DNA of 41,080 nucleotides, from NCBI GenBank assembly GCA_045616985.1, contig JAZLHU010000003.1, forward strand, positions 1-41,080, given 5' to 3'. Source of the stretch: RUG13409 sp045616985 (lineage in GTDB: Bacteria > Bacillota > Clostridia > Peptostreptococcales > Anaerovoracaceae). The notes beneath the pieces were generated by a model that saw nothing but the letters and a program-made list of their open reading frames with translations, ran no database searches and had not been told where the DNA came from. Within the stretch, counting starts at the first letter, position 1. The number at the start of each line of letters is the position of its first letter. The translations under genes and the position numbers were made by a program. Positions 33,610 to 41,080 of the stretch are shown piece by piece.

Positions 33610-34932
33610 ATGACAAGCACATTTGTAAGCAAGGAAAAAACTTTAGTAACATTTACAATGGAATTTACAGCAGAGGAATTTGATGCTGCAACCGATACAG
33701 TATATAAAAAGAACCGCGGCAGAATTGCCGTAGACGGATTCAGAAAGGGCAAGGCTCCGAGAAGCATTATCGAAAAGAGATATGGCGAAGGCATTTTCTT
33801 TGAAGAGGCCATTGATAATCTTCTTAACGGAGAATACCCAAAGGCAATTGATGAACTCGATCTTGAGCCGATTGCAAGGCCGGATGTGGAATTTGGAGAA
33901 GAAAAGCTCGGAAAGGGAAAGGGCTTTAAGGTGACGGTCAAGGTTGAGGTCGCACCCGAAATAGAAGTTAAGGACTACAAGGGAATGGCGGTTGAACGTA
34001 AGGTTCACGAAGTGACAGACGAAGATGTTGCAAAGAGCCTTGAAGCCATGCAAAAGAGAAATGCTCGTCAGATCAACGCAGAAGACGGAGCAAAGCTCGG
34101 AGATACGGTTATCCTTGATTATGCAGGCTTCTGCCAAGACAAGCAGTTCGAAGGCGGCACGGCTGAGAACCAGAGCTTAGAGCTCGGATCAAACACATTC
34201 ATTCCGGGATTTGAGGATCAGCTTGTCGGAACAAAGCCCGGCGAAGAAAAGGAAGTTAAGGTCACATTCCCTGCAGAATATCATGCAGAAGACCTTGCGG
34301 GAAAGGATGCGATTTTTAAGTGTACGGTTCACGAAGTAAAAAGAGAAGAGCTTCCTGCACTTGATGATGAATTCGCAAAGGATGCTTCCGAATTTGATAC
34401 GCTTGCAGAGCTTAAAGTGGCTGAAAAAGAAAAGCTTATCAAGAGCGCCGAAAATGCAAAGGAATATTCCGGAAAGAACGCAGTTGTTGAAAAGCTGGTT
34501 GAGCTTAACAAATTCGATGTTCCTTCAGCTATGATAGAAAACGAAGCATATAATATGCTTGATGAATACGCACAGCAGATGAGCTATCAGGGACTGTCCT
34601 TCGATATGTACCTTAAGTACACTGGAAAGACTCAGGAGGAAGCTCTTGAAGATATGAAGCCAAATGCTGAAAGCAGAGTAAGAAGCAAGCTTGCATTAAA
34701 GGCTGTTGCAGAGGCTGAAAAGATCGAAGCCACGGAAGAAGATATAGAAGCCGAATATAAAAAGATGGCTGAACAGTACAAGATGGAGCTTGACAAGGTC
34801 AGGGAAATGTTCGGTGCAGAAAACAGTAAGCTTCTTAAAGAAGACATCATAAACAACAAAACGATCCAGTTCCTGTATGACAACGCCGTATTTACGGATA
34901 AGGACGACAAAGAAGATAAGCCGGAGGCTTAA
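33610..34932 (+). CDS. tig: Trigger factor, ribosome-bound chaperone and prolyl isomerase
   Basis: Trigger factor meets nascent chains at the ribosome exit. The 440-residue protein has the ribosome-binding N domain with the signature GFRKGKAPRSIIEKRYG near residues 40-56, the FKBP-type isomerase domain at about 150-245 (GDTVILDYAGF, FIPGFEDQLVGTKPGEEKEV), and a long helical C domain ending acidic. AAAGGAG upstream fixes ATG 33610. A strong promoter drives it, and it leads the tig-clpP-clpX-lon-engB run known from many Bacillota. Confidence 0.97.
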   Translation: MTSTFVSKEKTLVTFTMEFTAEEFDAATDTVYKKNRGRIAVDGFRKGKAPRSIIEKRYGEGIFFEEAIDNLLNGEYPKAIDELDLEPIARPDVEFGEEKLGKGKGFKVTVKVEVAPEIEVKDYKGMAVERKVHEVTDEDVAKSLEAMQKRNARQINAEDGAKLGDTVILDYAGFCQDKQFEGGTAENQSLELGSNTFIPGFEDQLVGTKPGEEKEVKVTFPAEYHAEDLAGKDAIFKCTVHEVKREELPALDDEFAKDASEFDTLAELKVAEKEKLIKSAENAKEYSGKNAVVEKLVELNKFDVPSAMIENEAYNMLDEYAQQMSYQGLSFDMYLKYTGKTQEEALEDMKPNAESRVRSKLALKAVAEAEKIEATEEDIEAEYKKMAEQYKMELDKVREMFGAENSKLLKEDIINNKTIQFLYDNAVFTDKDDKEDKPEA

Positions 34933-34955
34933 TCACTAAGCATTGAAAGAAACTT

Positions 34956-34983
34956 AAGCGGGGCTTACACAAAAGCCCCGCTT
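34956..34983 (+). other. Strong hairpin without T-tract between tig and clpP
   Basis: An 11-base stem (34956-34966 with 34973-34983, GC-rich, loop ACACAA) lies 24 bases before clpP. No T-run follows, so it is more likely a stabilising or processing hairpin than a full terminator. clpP has no obvious promoter of its own after it. Confidence 0.7.
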
Positions 34984-35006
34984 GTGATTTACTTAAGGAG
35001 AGAAAT

Positions 35007-35591
35007 ATGAGCAGTTTAATTCCAATGGTCATTGAGCAGACATCAAGAGGAGAAAGATCTTTTGATATTTATTCAAGACTTTTAAAAGACAGGATCGTTA
35101 TGCTTGACGGAGAAATTGATCACGCTGCAGCAAGCCTTGTGGTTGCACAGCTGCTCTTCCTTGAATCAGAAGATCCTGATAAGGATATCAGCCTTTATAT
35201 CAACAGTCCCGGAGGGGTTATCACCGACGGTATGGCGATTTTTGATACCATGAACTACATCAGACCCGACGTTGCTACGATCTGTGTCGGTATGGCAGCT
35301 TCCATGGGAGCTTTCCTTTTGGCGGCAGGTGCAAAGGGGAAAAGATTTGCGCTTCCCAATTCCGAGATCATGATCCATCAACCGCTCGGCGGTGCTCAGG
35401 GGCAGGCAAGTGATATTAAGATCGCTGCGGAGCATATCGTAAAAACAAGAGAAAGAATGAACAGACTTCTTTCCCAAATGACAAATCAGCCGTACGAAAA
35501 AATCTGCGCTGATACCGAAAGGGATAATTTCATGTATGCAGACGAAGCTCTTGCATACGGTTTAATAGATAAGGTAGTGGAGAAGAGATAA
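35007..35591 (+). CDS. clpP: ATP-dependent Clp protease proteolytic subunit
   Basis: ClpP forms the two-ring serine protease chamber. The 194-residue protein has the catalytic Ser in MAASMGAFLL near residue 98, His in MIHQPLGGAQGQ near 123, and Asp in DTERDNFM near 172. The N-terminal MSSLIPMVIEQ loop for ATPase docking is intact. AAGGAGAG precedes the ATG. Its last base is the first base of the clpX ATG, so ClpP and ClpX are made together. Confidence 0.98.
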   Translation: MSSLIPMVIEQTSRGERSFDIYSRLLKDRIVMLDGEIDHAAASLVVAQLLFLESEDPDKDISLYINSPGGVITDGMAIFDTMNYIRPDVATICVGMAASMGAFLLAAGAKGKRFALPNSEIMIHQPLGGAQGQASDIKIAAEHIVKTRERMNRLLSQMTNQPYEKICADTERDNFMYADEALAYGLIDKVVEKR

Positions 35592-36796
35592 TGTCAAAAT
35601 ACGACAGTTCAAAGGAACTTACGTGCTCTTTCTGCGGAAAACCGCAGAGCATGGTAAGACGTCTTGTTGCAGGACCGGGGGTATATATCTGCGATGAGTG
35701 TGTTGATATGTGCCACGGTATAATTGCCGAAGAGTTTGCTATTAAAAGTGCAGATTCAAGTCCGCTCAATGCACAAAGACTTTTAAAGCCGAGGGAAATA
35801 GCCGATGCTTTATCCGAGTACGTAATCGGTCAGGAAAAAGCAAAGCAGATTCTTTCAGTGGCGGTTTACAATCATTACAAAAGGCTTAAAGCTCAAAACG
35901 AAGCTCAGAATGATGTTGAGCTTCAGAAGAGCAATATCGTAATGGTTGGTCCGACAGGGTCGGGAAAGACCTATCTTGCACAGACGCTTGCAAAAATACT
36001 TGATGTGCCTTTCGCGATTGCAGATGCAACAGCCCTTACTGAAGCAGGCTATGTAGGAGAGGATGTGGAGAACATTCTTCTCAGGCTTATCCAGGCGGCG
36101 GACTATGATATTGAAAAGGCGCAGAGAGGAATCATATACATTGATGAAATAGATAAGATTTCAAGAAAGTCCGATAACCCGTCCATCACAAGAGATGTAT
36201 CGGGTGAGGGTGTTCAGCAGGCGCTTTTGAAGATCATAGAAGGCACAGTTGCAAATGTACCGCCTCAGGGCGGAAGAAAACATCCGCATCAGGAATTCAT
36301 AGAATTTGATACAAGCAATGTTCTCTTTATTTGCGGAGGGGCATTCGACGGAATCGAAAAGGTGATCCAAAGAAGAATGGGAGAGAAGGTAATAGGCTTT
36401 AACAAGACTGTGGTTTCAACAAACAACGTTGATCCTCATATCCTGGATAAAATTCAGGCTGAAGACCTTCTGCACTACGGACTTATTCCGGAGTTTATAG
36501 GGCGTGTTCCCGTAATAACAACTCTTGATGAGCTTTCCGTAGATGCACTTATCAAGATTGTTCTTGAACCTAAGAATGCACTTGTTAAACAGTATAAAAA
36601 GCTTTTTGAATACGATGGCGTTGAGCTTGAAATAGAAGACGATGCGATAAGGCTGATAGCGGAAAAGGCTGCTGCAAAAAAAACCGGCGCAAGAGGTCTT
36701 AGATCAATATTTGAAGAAGTAATGACAGATATTATGTATGACATTCCGTCTGAACCTGATGTTAAGAAGGTTGTCATCACAAAGGATATGATATGA
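35591..36796 (+). CDS. clpX: ClpX ATPase subunit of Clp protease
   Basis: ClpX unfolds substrates and feeds them to ClpP. The 401-residue protein has the N-terminal zinc domain (CSFCGKP then ICDECVDMC), Walker A GPTGSGKT near residues 119-126, the pore loop GYVGED, Walker B IIYIDEIDKI, and IGF near residue 266, the loop that docks to ClpP. It overlaps clpP by one base and lon by four. Confidence 0.98.
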   Translation: MSKYDSSKELTCSFCGKPQSMVRRLVAGPGVYICDECVDMCHGIIAEEFAIKSADSSPLNAQRLLKPREIADALSEYVIGQEKAKQILSVAVYNHYKRLKAQNEAQNDVELQKSNIVMVGPTGSGKTYLAQTLAKILDVPFAIADATALTEAGYVGEDVENILLRLIQAADYDIEKAQRGIIYIDEIDKISRKSDNPSITRDVSGEGVQQALLKIIEGTVANVPPQGGRKHPHQEFIEFDTSNVLFICGGAFDGIEKVIQRRMGEKVIGFNKTVVSTNNVDPHILDKIQAEDLLHYGLIPEFIGRVPVITTLDELSVDALIKIVLEPKNALVKQYKKLFEYDGVELEIEDDAIRLIAEKAAAKKTGARGLRSIFEEVMTDIMYDIPSEPDVKKVVITKDMI

Positions 36797-39096
36797 GTGA
36801 AGTAATGCCTTTAATCCCTTTAAGGGGACTTACAGTATTCCCGAATATGGTAATACACTTTGATATAGGAAGAGAAAAATCGATCATTGCACTTGAGCGT
36901 GCCATGGTTATGAATCAGACGGTATTTCTTGCATCCCAGATGGATGTTGAAACAGACCTTCCTACAAGCAGGGATATTTACGACGTGGGAACTGTAGTAA
37001 AAATCAAACAGATGCTCAGACTTCCCGGAAACAATATACGGGTATTGGTTGACGGGCAGTACAGAGCGAAGTGCACCGGCTATGTTCAGGAGGTCCCGTA
37101 TTTCCTTGCATCAGTTGAAGGCATAGAGGATCCGAAGGTCGATATGAAGCCGGGTCTTGCGGCTCTTATGAGAACTGCCGTAGGAAAGTATAAAGAATAT
37201 TCCGATAAGCACCAGGGGCAAAACAGTGATGTTCTTATCGGCATGGAGGATATAAAAGAGCCCGGAAGACTTGCAGACCTTATTGCGGCAAATATGGAGC
37301 TTAAGGTCCCGGATGCCCAGAGCATTCTTTCCTGCCTTGATCCTGCGGAAAGACTTTCCGGTGTAGTTGATTTACTTACCAGAGAAAACGAGATCCTTGA
37401 TATTGAGGCAAATATCTCAAGCAAGGTCAAGTCTTCAATGAACAAGAATCAAAGAGAGTACTATTTAAGAGAGCAGATGCGGGCAATCCATCAGGAGCTC
37501 GGAGAAGAGGAGGATCCCGAAGAAGAGGTTTCTGCATGGAAGAAAACTCTTAAGGATTTAAATCTTTCGGAAGTAATTACAAGAAAGATCGAAAAAGAAA
37601 TTGACAGATTTGCCAGGATGATGCCGGCGTCTCAGGAGGCATCCGTATCGAGATCATATATCGAATGGATACTTGAGCTTCCCTGGAACAGGTCCGCAAA
37701 AGACGATCTTGATCTTATCCATGCACAGCAGATCTTGGATGAGGATCATTACGGACTTGAAAAGGTTAAGGAAAGGATCATTGAATATCTTGCAGTAAAG
37801 AGTCTTACCGATGATAATAAGGCTCCGGTGCTTTGCCTTGTGGGTCCGCCGGGAGTAGGAAAAACCTCCATTGCCAAGTCTGTGGCAAGAGCAGTCGGAA
37901 AAGAATTTGTTCATATGTCCCTTGGCGGAGTAAGAGATGAAGCTGAAATAAGAGGACACAGAAGGACCTATGTCGGTGCAATTCCGGGAAGAATAATGAG
38001 CATCATTAAGGAATGCGATACAAACAATCCTGTATTCCTCTTTGATGAGGTCGATAAGATCGGTGCGGATTTTCACGGAGATCCCGCATCGGCGCTTCTG
38101 GAGGTTCTCGACCCTGTTCAGAACAAAGAGTTTGTCGATCATTATCTTGAAGTTCCGTTTGACCTTTCAGGCGTACTCTTTATTACAACAGCCAATACAA
38201 CGGATACAATTCCAAGGCCGCTTCTGGACAGAATGGAAGTTATAGAGCTTTCCGGATATACTCCTCAGGAAAAATATCAGATCGCCGCAAAGTATCTTAT
38301 TGACAAACAGCTTAAAGCAAGCGGACTTAAGAAGCAGAATATCAGCTTTAATAAAACCGCAATTACGGAAATCATCAATTCATATACAAGAGAATCGGGT
38401 GTAAGAGGTCTTGAAAAGGAAATCGGAAGCGTATGCAGAAAGGTGGCAAGAAAATATGTGGAGGGTGATAAGGAAAAGAAGATCATCACATCCGCAAATC
38501 TTGAAGAATACCTCGGAAAGAAAAAGTATTTCTACGATAAGCTTCTCGGAAAAAACGAAGTAGGCGTTGCAACAGGTCTTGCATGGACGGTTGTCGGGGG
38601 AGAAACACTCTTTATTGAGGTTGCGATTCTGGAGGGAACAGGGCAGCTTCAGCTTACGGGTCAGCTCGGCGACGTAATGCAGGAGTCTGCAAAGGCTGCG
38701 GTAAGCTATACAAGAGCCAATGCAGAAAAGCTCGGTATTGAAAAGGATTTCTATAAAAAATACGATATACACATCCACATTCCGGAAGGGGCGACCCCAA
38801 AGGATGGTCCGTCAGCAGGTGTAACGATGTGTACTGCAGTAATATCTGCTCTTACCAAGCGCAGAATCAGAAAGGACGTTGCCATGACGGGTGAGATTAC
38901 CTTAAGAGGAAAAATTCTTCCTGTAGGAGGAATCAAAGAAAAGGTACTTGCCGCTCACAGAATGGGAATCAGGAAGGTTCTGCTCCCGGAGGAATGTAAA
39001 TCTGCTCTTGATGAGCTGCCTCAGGTTGCAAAGGATGAGGTTGAGTTTGTGCTTATAAGCACTGTTGAGGATGCGCTGAAAGAGGCTCTGATATGA
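36793..39096 (+). CDS. lon: ATP-dependent protease Lon
   Basis: Lon is a one-chain ATPase and serine-lysine protease for damaged and regulatory proteins. The 767-residue chain has the N-terminal substrate domain starting MPLIPLRGLTVFPNMV and Walker A GPPGVGKTS near residue 352. The C-terminal protease domain holds the catalytic Ser in PKDGPSAGVTM (near 674) and the Lys in GGIKEKVLAA (near 717). The start overlaps the clpX stop (ATGA), which implies coupled translation. Confidence 0.98.
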   Translation: MSEVMPLIPLRGLTVFPNMVIHFDIGREKSIIALERAMVMNQTVFLASQMDVETDLPTSRDIYDVGTVVKIKQMLRLPGNNIRVLVDGQYRAKCTGYVQEVPYFLASVEGIEDPKVDMKPGLAALMRTAVGKYKEYSDKHQGQNSDVLIGMEDIKEPGRLADLIAANMELKVPDAQSILSCLDPAERLSGVVDLLTRENEILDIEANISSKVKSSMNKNQREYYLREQMRAIHQELGEEEDPEEEVSAWKKTLKDLNLSEVITRKIEKEIDRFARMMPASQEASVSRSYIEWILELPWNRSAKDDLDLIHAQQILDEDHYGLEKVKERIIEYLAVKSLTDDNKAPVLCLVGPPGVGKTSIAKSVARAVGKEFVHMSLGGVRDEAEIRGHRRTYVGAIPGRIMSIIKECDTNNPVFLFDEVDKIGADFHGDPASALLEVLDPVQNKEFVDHYLEVPFDLSGVLFITTANTTDTIPRPLLDRMEVIELSGYTPQEKYQIAAKYLIDKQLKASGLKKQNISFNKTAITEIINSYTRESGVRGLEKEIGSVCRKVARKYVEGDKEKKIITSANLEEYLGKKKYFYDKLLGKNEVGVATGLAWTVVGGETLFIEVAILEGTGQLQLTGQLGDVMQESAKAAVSYTRANAEKLGIEKDFYKKYDIHIHIPEGATPKDGPSAGVTMCTAVISALTKRRIRKDVAMTGEITLRGKILPVGGIKEKVLAAHRMGIRKVLLPEECKSALDELPQVAKDEVEFVLISTVEDALKEALI

Positions 39097-39692
39097 AAAT
39101 AAGATCCGCTGAGTTTATATGCTCGGCAGTAAGGCCAAATCAATATCCGGCCTCGGGTGTTCCAGAGATAGCTTTTGCGGGAAGATCCAATGTAGGAAAG
39201 TCCTCGCTTATCAACCTTCTCTTCAATAATAAGAAGCTTGCCAAGGTGTCCTCAAGCCCGGGAAAAACAAGGACAATTAATTTTTTTGATATCAACGAAG
39301 GGCAATTCAGGATAGTGGATCTTCCGGGTTACGGATATGCACAGGTGTCAAAGGCAGAGGCGAAAAGCTGGGGACCGATGATGGAAAGCTATTTATCCGG
39401 AAGGGAAGGGCTCGTTAAGGTTGTTCAGCTTGTAGACAGCAGGCACGCTCCTTCGGCTCAGGACAAACAGATGTATGATTTTCTTAAGTACTATCATCTG
39501 GACGGACTGGTTGTTGCAACTAAGGCGGATAAGTTATCAAAGAACGAGCTGAATAAAAATCTTCGTATGATTAAAGACGAATTGGAGCTCGGAAAAGACG
39601 ATATAATAGTTCCTTCATCTTCTTTATCGAAAATGGGTGTTGATGAACTGCTTGGTATTTTTTCAAAGCTTGTAGGTGGCAAACATGAATAA
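39093..39692 (+). CDS. engB: Ribosome-assembly GTPase EngB/YsxC
   Basis: EngB binds GTP and helps build the large ribosomal subunit. The 199-residue protein has G1 GRSNVGKS at residues 30-37, G2 TRTINFF, G3 DLPGYGYA and G4 ATKADK; SSSLSKMG is the G5 region. It overlaps lon by four bases (ATGA). The lon-engB pairing is common in Bacillota. Confidence 0.97.
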   Translation: MKIRSAEFICSAVRPNQYPASGVPEIAFAGRSNVGKSSLINLLFNNKKLAKVSSSPGKTRTINFFDINEGQFRIVDLPGYGYAQVSKAEAKSWGPMMESYLSGREGLVKVVQLVDSRHAPSAQDKQMYDFLKYYHLDGLVVATKADKLSKNELNKNLRMIKDELELGKDDIIVPSSSLSKMGVDELLGIFSKLVGGKHE

Positions 39693-40221
39693 TTACGAAA
39701 TCGAAGAAGTACTTTACACAAGAGAACAGATTGCCGCAAGAGTAAAGGAGCTCGGAGCGCAAATTACAAAAGATTTTGAAGGACAGCAGATTCTGCTTGT
39801 GGGAATACTTAAGGGATCCGTTCCTTTTATGGCAGACCTTATGAGGGAGATCGATCTTGATGTTGAGATCGATACCATGGTCGTCTCATCATACGGCGGA
39901 GGAACAACAAGCAGCGGAATTGTAAATATCAAGAAGGACCTTAATACCAATATAGAAGGAAAGAACGTAATACTGGTCGAGGATATTATCGATACCGGCT
40001 TTACCCTTTCTCATCTTGTTGTAATGCTCAGGGAAAGAAAACCTGCATGTCTTAAAGTTTGCAGCATGCTTGACAAGCCATCAAGAAGAAAGGTCGAATT
40101 TGAGGGAGACTATATAGGTTTTACCGTTGAAGACAGATTTATTGTCGGCTACGGCCTTGATTACGACCAGAAGCTCAGACAGCTTCCGGAAATCAGAACA
40201 ATCAAATTGCTTACAGATTAG
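39685..40221 (+). CDS. hpt: Hypoxanthine-guanine phosphoribosyltransferase
   Basis: The enzyme salvages hypoxanthine and guanine to IMP and GMP with PRPP. The 178-residue protein has the PRPP-binding motif VILVEDIIDTGFTL near residues 94-107, GILKGSVPFMADL near 46-58, and the flexible-loop SSYGGGT. ATG 39685 is chosen (AGGTGG upstream); an in-frame GTG at 39676 is less likely. It overlaps the end of engB by 8 bases. Confidence 0.95.
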   Translation: MNNYEIEEVLYTREQIAARVKELGAQITKDFEGQQILLVGILKGSVPFMADLMREIDLDVEIDTMVVSSYGGGTTSSGIVNIKKDLNTNIEGKNVILVEDIIDTGFTLSHLVVMLRERKPACLKVCSMLDKPSRRKVEFEGDYIGFTVEDRFIVGYGLDYDQKLRQLPEIRTIKLLTD

Positions 40222-40253
40222 TTGACCGCACATATAAGCGAAAGGAGAATAAA

Positions 40254-40826
40254 ATGGCTTATACAGTACCTGTTGGAATTTCCAACAAACACATCCATCT
40301 TTCCGAGAAAGATCTTGAAGTTCTTTTCGGAGAAGGCGCACAGCTTACATTCAAGAAGGATCTTAAGCAGCCGAACCAGTTCGCAGCAGAAGAACAGGTT
40401 ACCATTGTCGGCCCTAAGGGTCAGGCAACAGTAAGAGTCCTCGGACCTGTAAGAAAGGAAACTCAGGTTGAGCTTTCCGCAACGGATGCAAGAACACTCG
40501 GACTTAAGGGCGTTCCTATGCGTCAGTCCGGCAAGCTCGAAGGAACACCCGGAATGAAGGTTATCGGCCCTGAGGGCGAAATAGAACTCGATCACGGCGT
40601 TATCATTGCACAAAGGCACATCCATCTTAATGATGCTCAGGCAAAGGAAGCAGGAGTTGCAGATCAGCAGGTTGTTTCCGTTAAGGTTTCAGGTGAAAGA
40701 GAACTCGTATTCGGAAATGTTGTATGCCGCTGCGGAAGTGCTCACGAAAGAGAATTCCATATTGATACGGATGAAGGCAATGCAGCAAGCCTTGCCAACG
40801 ATATGGAAGTTGAAATTATTCTCTGA
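40254..40826 (+). CDS. pduL: Phosphate acyltransferase of the PduL family
   Basis: PduL swaps CoA for phosphate on acetyl- or propanoyl-CoA, a zinc enzyme unrelated to Pta. The 190-residue protein has both metal-binding histidine motifs, NKHIHL at residues 11-16 and QRHIHL at about 118-123, and the repeated beta-barrel halves of the family. It has no N-terminal extension of the kind used to target microcompartments, so it is probably the free cytoplasmic form that makes acetyl-phosphate from the acetyl-CoA of PFOR. AAAGGAG precedes the ATG, 32 bases after hpt. Confidence 0.93.
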   Translation: MAYTVPVGISNKHIHLSEKDLEVLFGEGAQLTFKKDLKQPNQFAAEEQVTIVGPKGQATVRVLGPVRKETQVELSATDARTLGLKGVPMRQSGKLEGTPGMKVIGPEGEIELDHGVIIAQRHIHLNDAQAKEAGVADQQVVSVKVSGERELVFGNVVCRCGSAHEREFHIDTDEGNAASLANDMEVEIIL

Positions 40827-40834
40827 TACAACTA

Positions 40835-40868
40835 TATAGTGTGCTTTGCGGAGGTCTTAAACACTATA
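40835..40868 (+). terminator. Possible weak terminator after pduL
   Basis: TATAGTGT at 40835-40842 pairs with ACACTATA at 40861-40868 across an 18-base loop. The stem is AT-rich and lacks a T-run, so termination is uncertain. Confidence 0.4.
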
Positions 40869-40921
40869 AAAATATAGTAAAAAACTTTTCTCAAAAATAT
40901 CAAAAAAACTTAAAAAAGTTG

Positions 40922-40950
40922 TTGACTTTAGGCCTGCCTGCGAGTATACT
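40922..40950 (+). promoter_or_regulatory. Strong promoter, probably of an rRNA operon
   Basis: TTGACT at 40922-40927 and TATACT at 40945-40950 are exactly 17 bases apart. Upstream (40869-40920) are runs of A and T that look like an UP element. The leader that follows contains CCTTGAAAAC at 40987-40996, a phrase typical of the antitermination/leader region before 16S rRNA in Bacillota. The 16S gene itself is not in the window. Confidence 0.75.
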
Positions 40951-40957
40951 ATCAACT

Positions 40958-41080
40958 GTTCCGCCTCTTTAAGAGGCAGGACGGAACCTTGAAAACATCA
41001 TAGTGTAGAAAATGAAAAAAGAACAAAGAGCAATCATGTTCACAAGAACAAAGATTCCTTGTTCAATTCCAAAAACACAA
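40958..41080 (+). other. rRNA operon leader, cut by the window edge
   Basis: The transcript would start near 40957 with a hairpin: GTTCC 40958-40962 pairs with GGAAC 40983-40987, and GCCTCT 40963-40968 pairs with AGAGGC 40972-40977, leaving a five-base bulge. CCTTGAAAAC follows, then a small hairpin GAACAA...TTGTTC near 41044-41062. No protein-coding frame is apparent. The 16S start was not reached. Confidence 0.6.

Noticed and set aside
33471..33941. N-terminal extension of the CYTH protein
   Set aside because: It overlaps tig and both promoters; the AGGAGG at 33475-33480 and the ExExK motif at the first residues place the start at 33470.
1..41080. CRISPR arrays, prophage, transposases, toxin-antitoxin or restriction systems
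   Set aside because: I found no regularly spaced repeats, integrase, transposase or other recognisable defence or mobile-element genes.

Overview
This window reads as core chromosome of a strictly anaerobic, low-to-mid GC Gram-positive bacterium of the Bacillota, most likely class Clostridia. The reasons are the strong AGGAGG-type ribosome sites, pyruvate:ferredoxin oxidoreductase (PFOR), a MurE with the meso-diaminopimelate motif DNPR, an AddB-type recombination nuclease, PduL phosphotransacylase, and the tig-clpP-clpX-lon-engB gene order. I see no phage genes, insertion-sequence transposases, CRISPR array or plasmid functions. The species cannot be named from the sequence alone.

Layout. 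Positions 1-5263 hold metK, a structured intergenic element (1397-1612) and secA-prfB; prfB needs the +1 programmed frameshift. A HAD phosphatase and a YqeY-like gene follow, then a two-way terminator facing a minus-strand tRNA-Thr(CGU). From 6562, murE and addB are packed together. Next come mgtE, an unusual pseudokinase/MobA-like fusion gene, and a complete oppBCDF peptide or nickel-type ABC importer. Its lipoprotein binding subunit (17796-19526) appears circularly permuted. tRNA-Arg(CCG) abuts the terminator of that gene.

Positions 19745-22560 encode a family I CoA-transferase and an acyl-CoA dehydrogenase. Positions 22687-25235 hold a convergent cluster of a DUF4037 nucleotidyltransferase-like gene and, on the minus strand, a glycyl-radical-enzyme activase with a DUF4125 gene. 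A heterodimeric ABC exporter follows (25427-29090), then PFOR, a minus-strand CYTH protein, and the proteostasis run tig, clpP, clpX, lon, engB, hpt and pduL. The window closes with a strong promoter and leader that look like the start of an rRNA operon whose 16S gene lies to the right.

How the genes fit together. PFOR makes acetyl-CoA, PduL can turn acetyl-CoA into acetyl-phosphate, and the CoA-transferase with the acyl-CoA dehydrogenase suits short-chain acyl-CoA fermentation. SecA, trigger factor, ClpXP and Lon cover protein export, folding and turnover. RF2, two tRNAs, EngB and the rRNA promoter serve translation.

The points most worth a second look are the permuted binding protein, the pseudokinase-MobA fusion, the activase/DUF4125/DUF4037 cluster with no visible glycyl radical enzyme, the metK-secA structured element, and an RF2 frameshift site without the usual internal Shine-Dalgarno stimulator.
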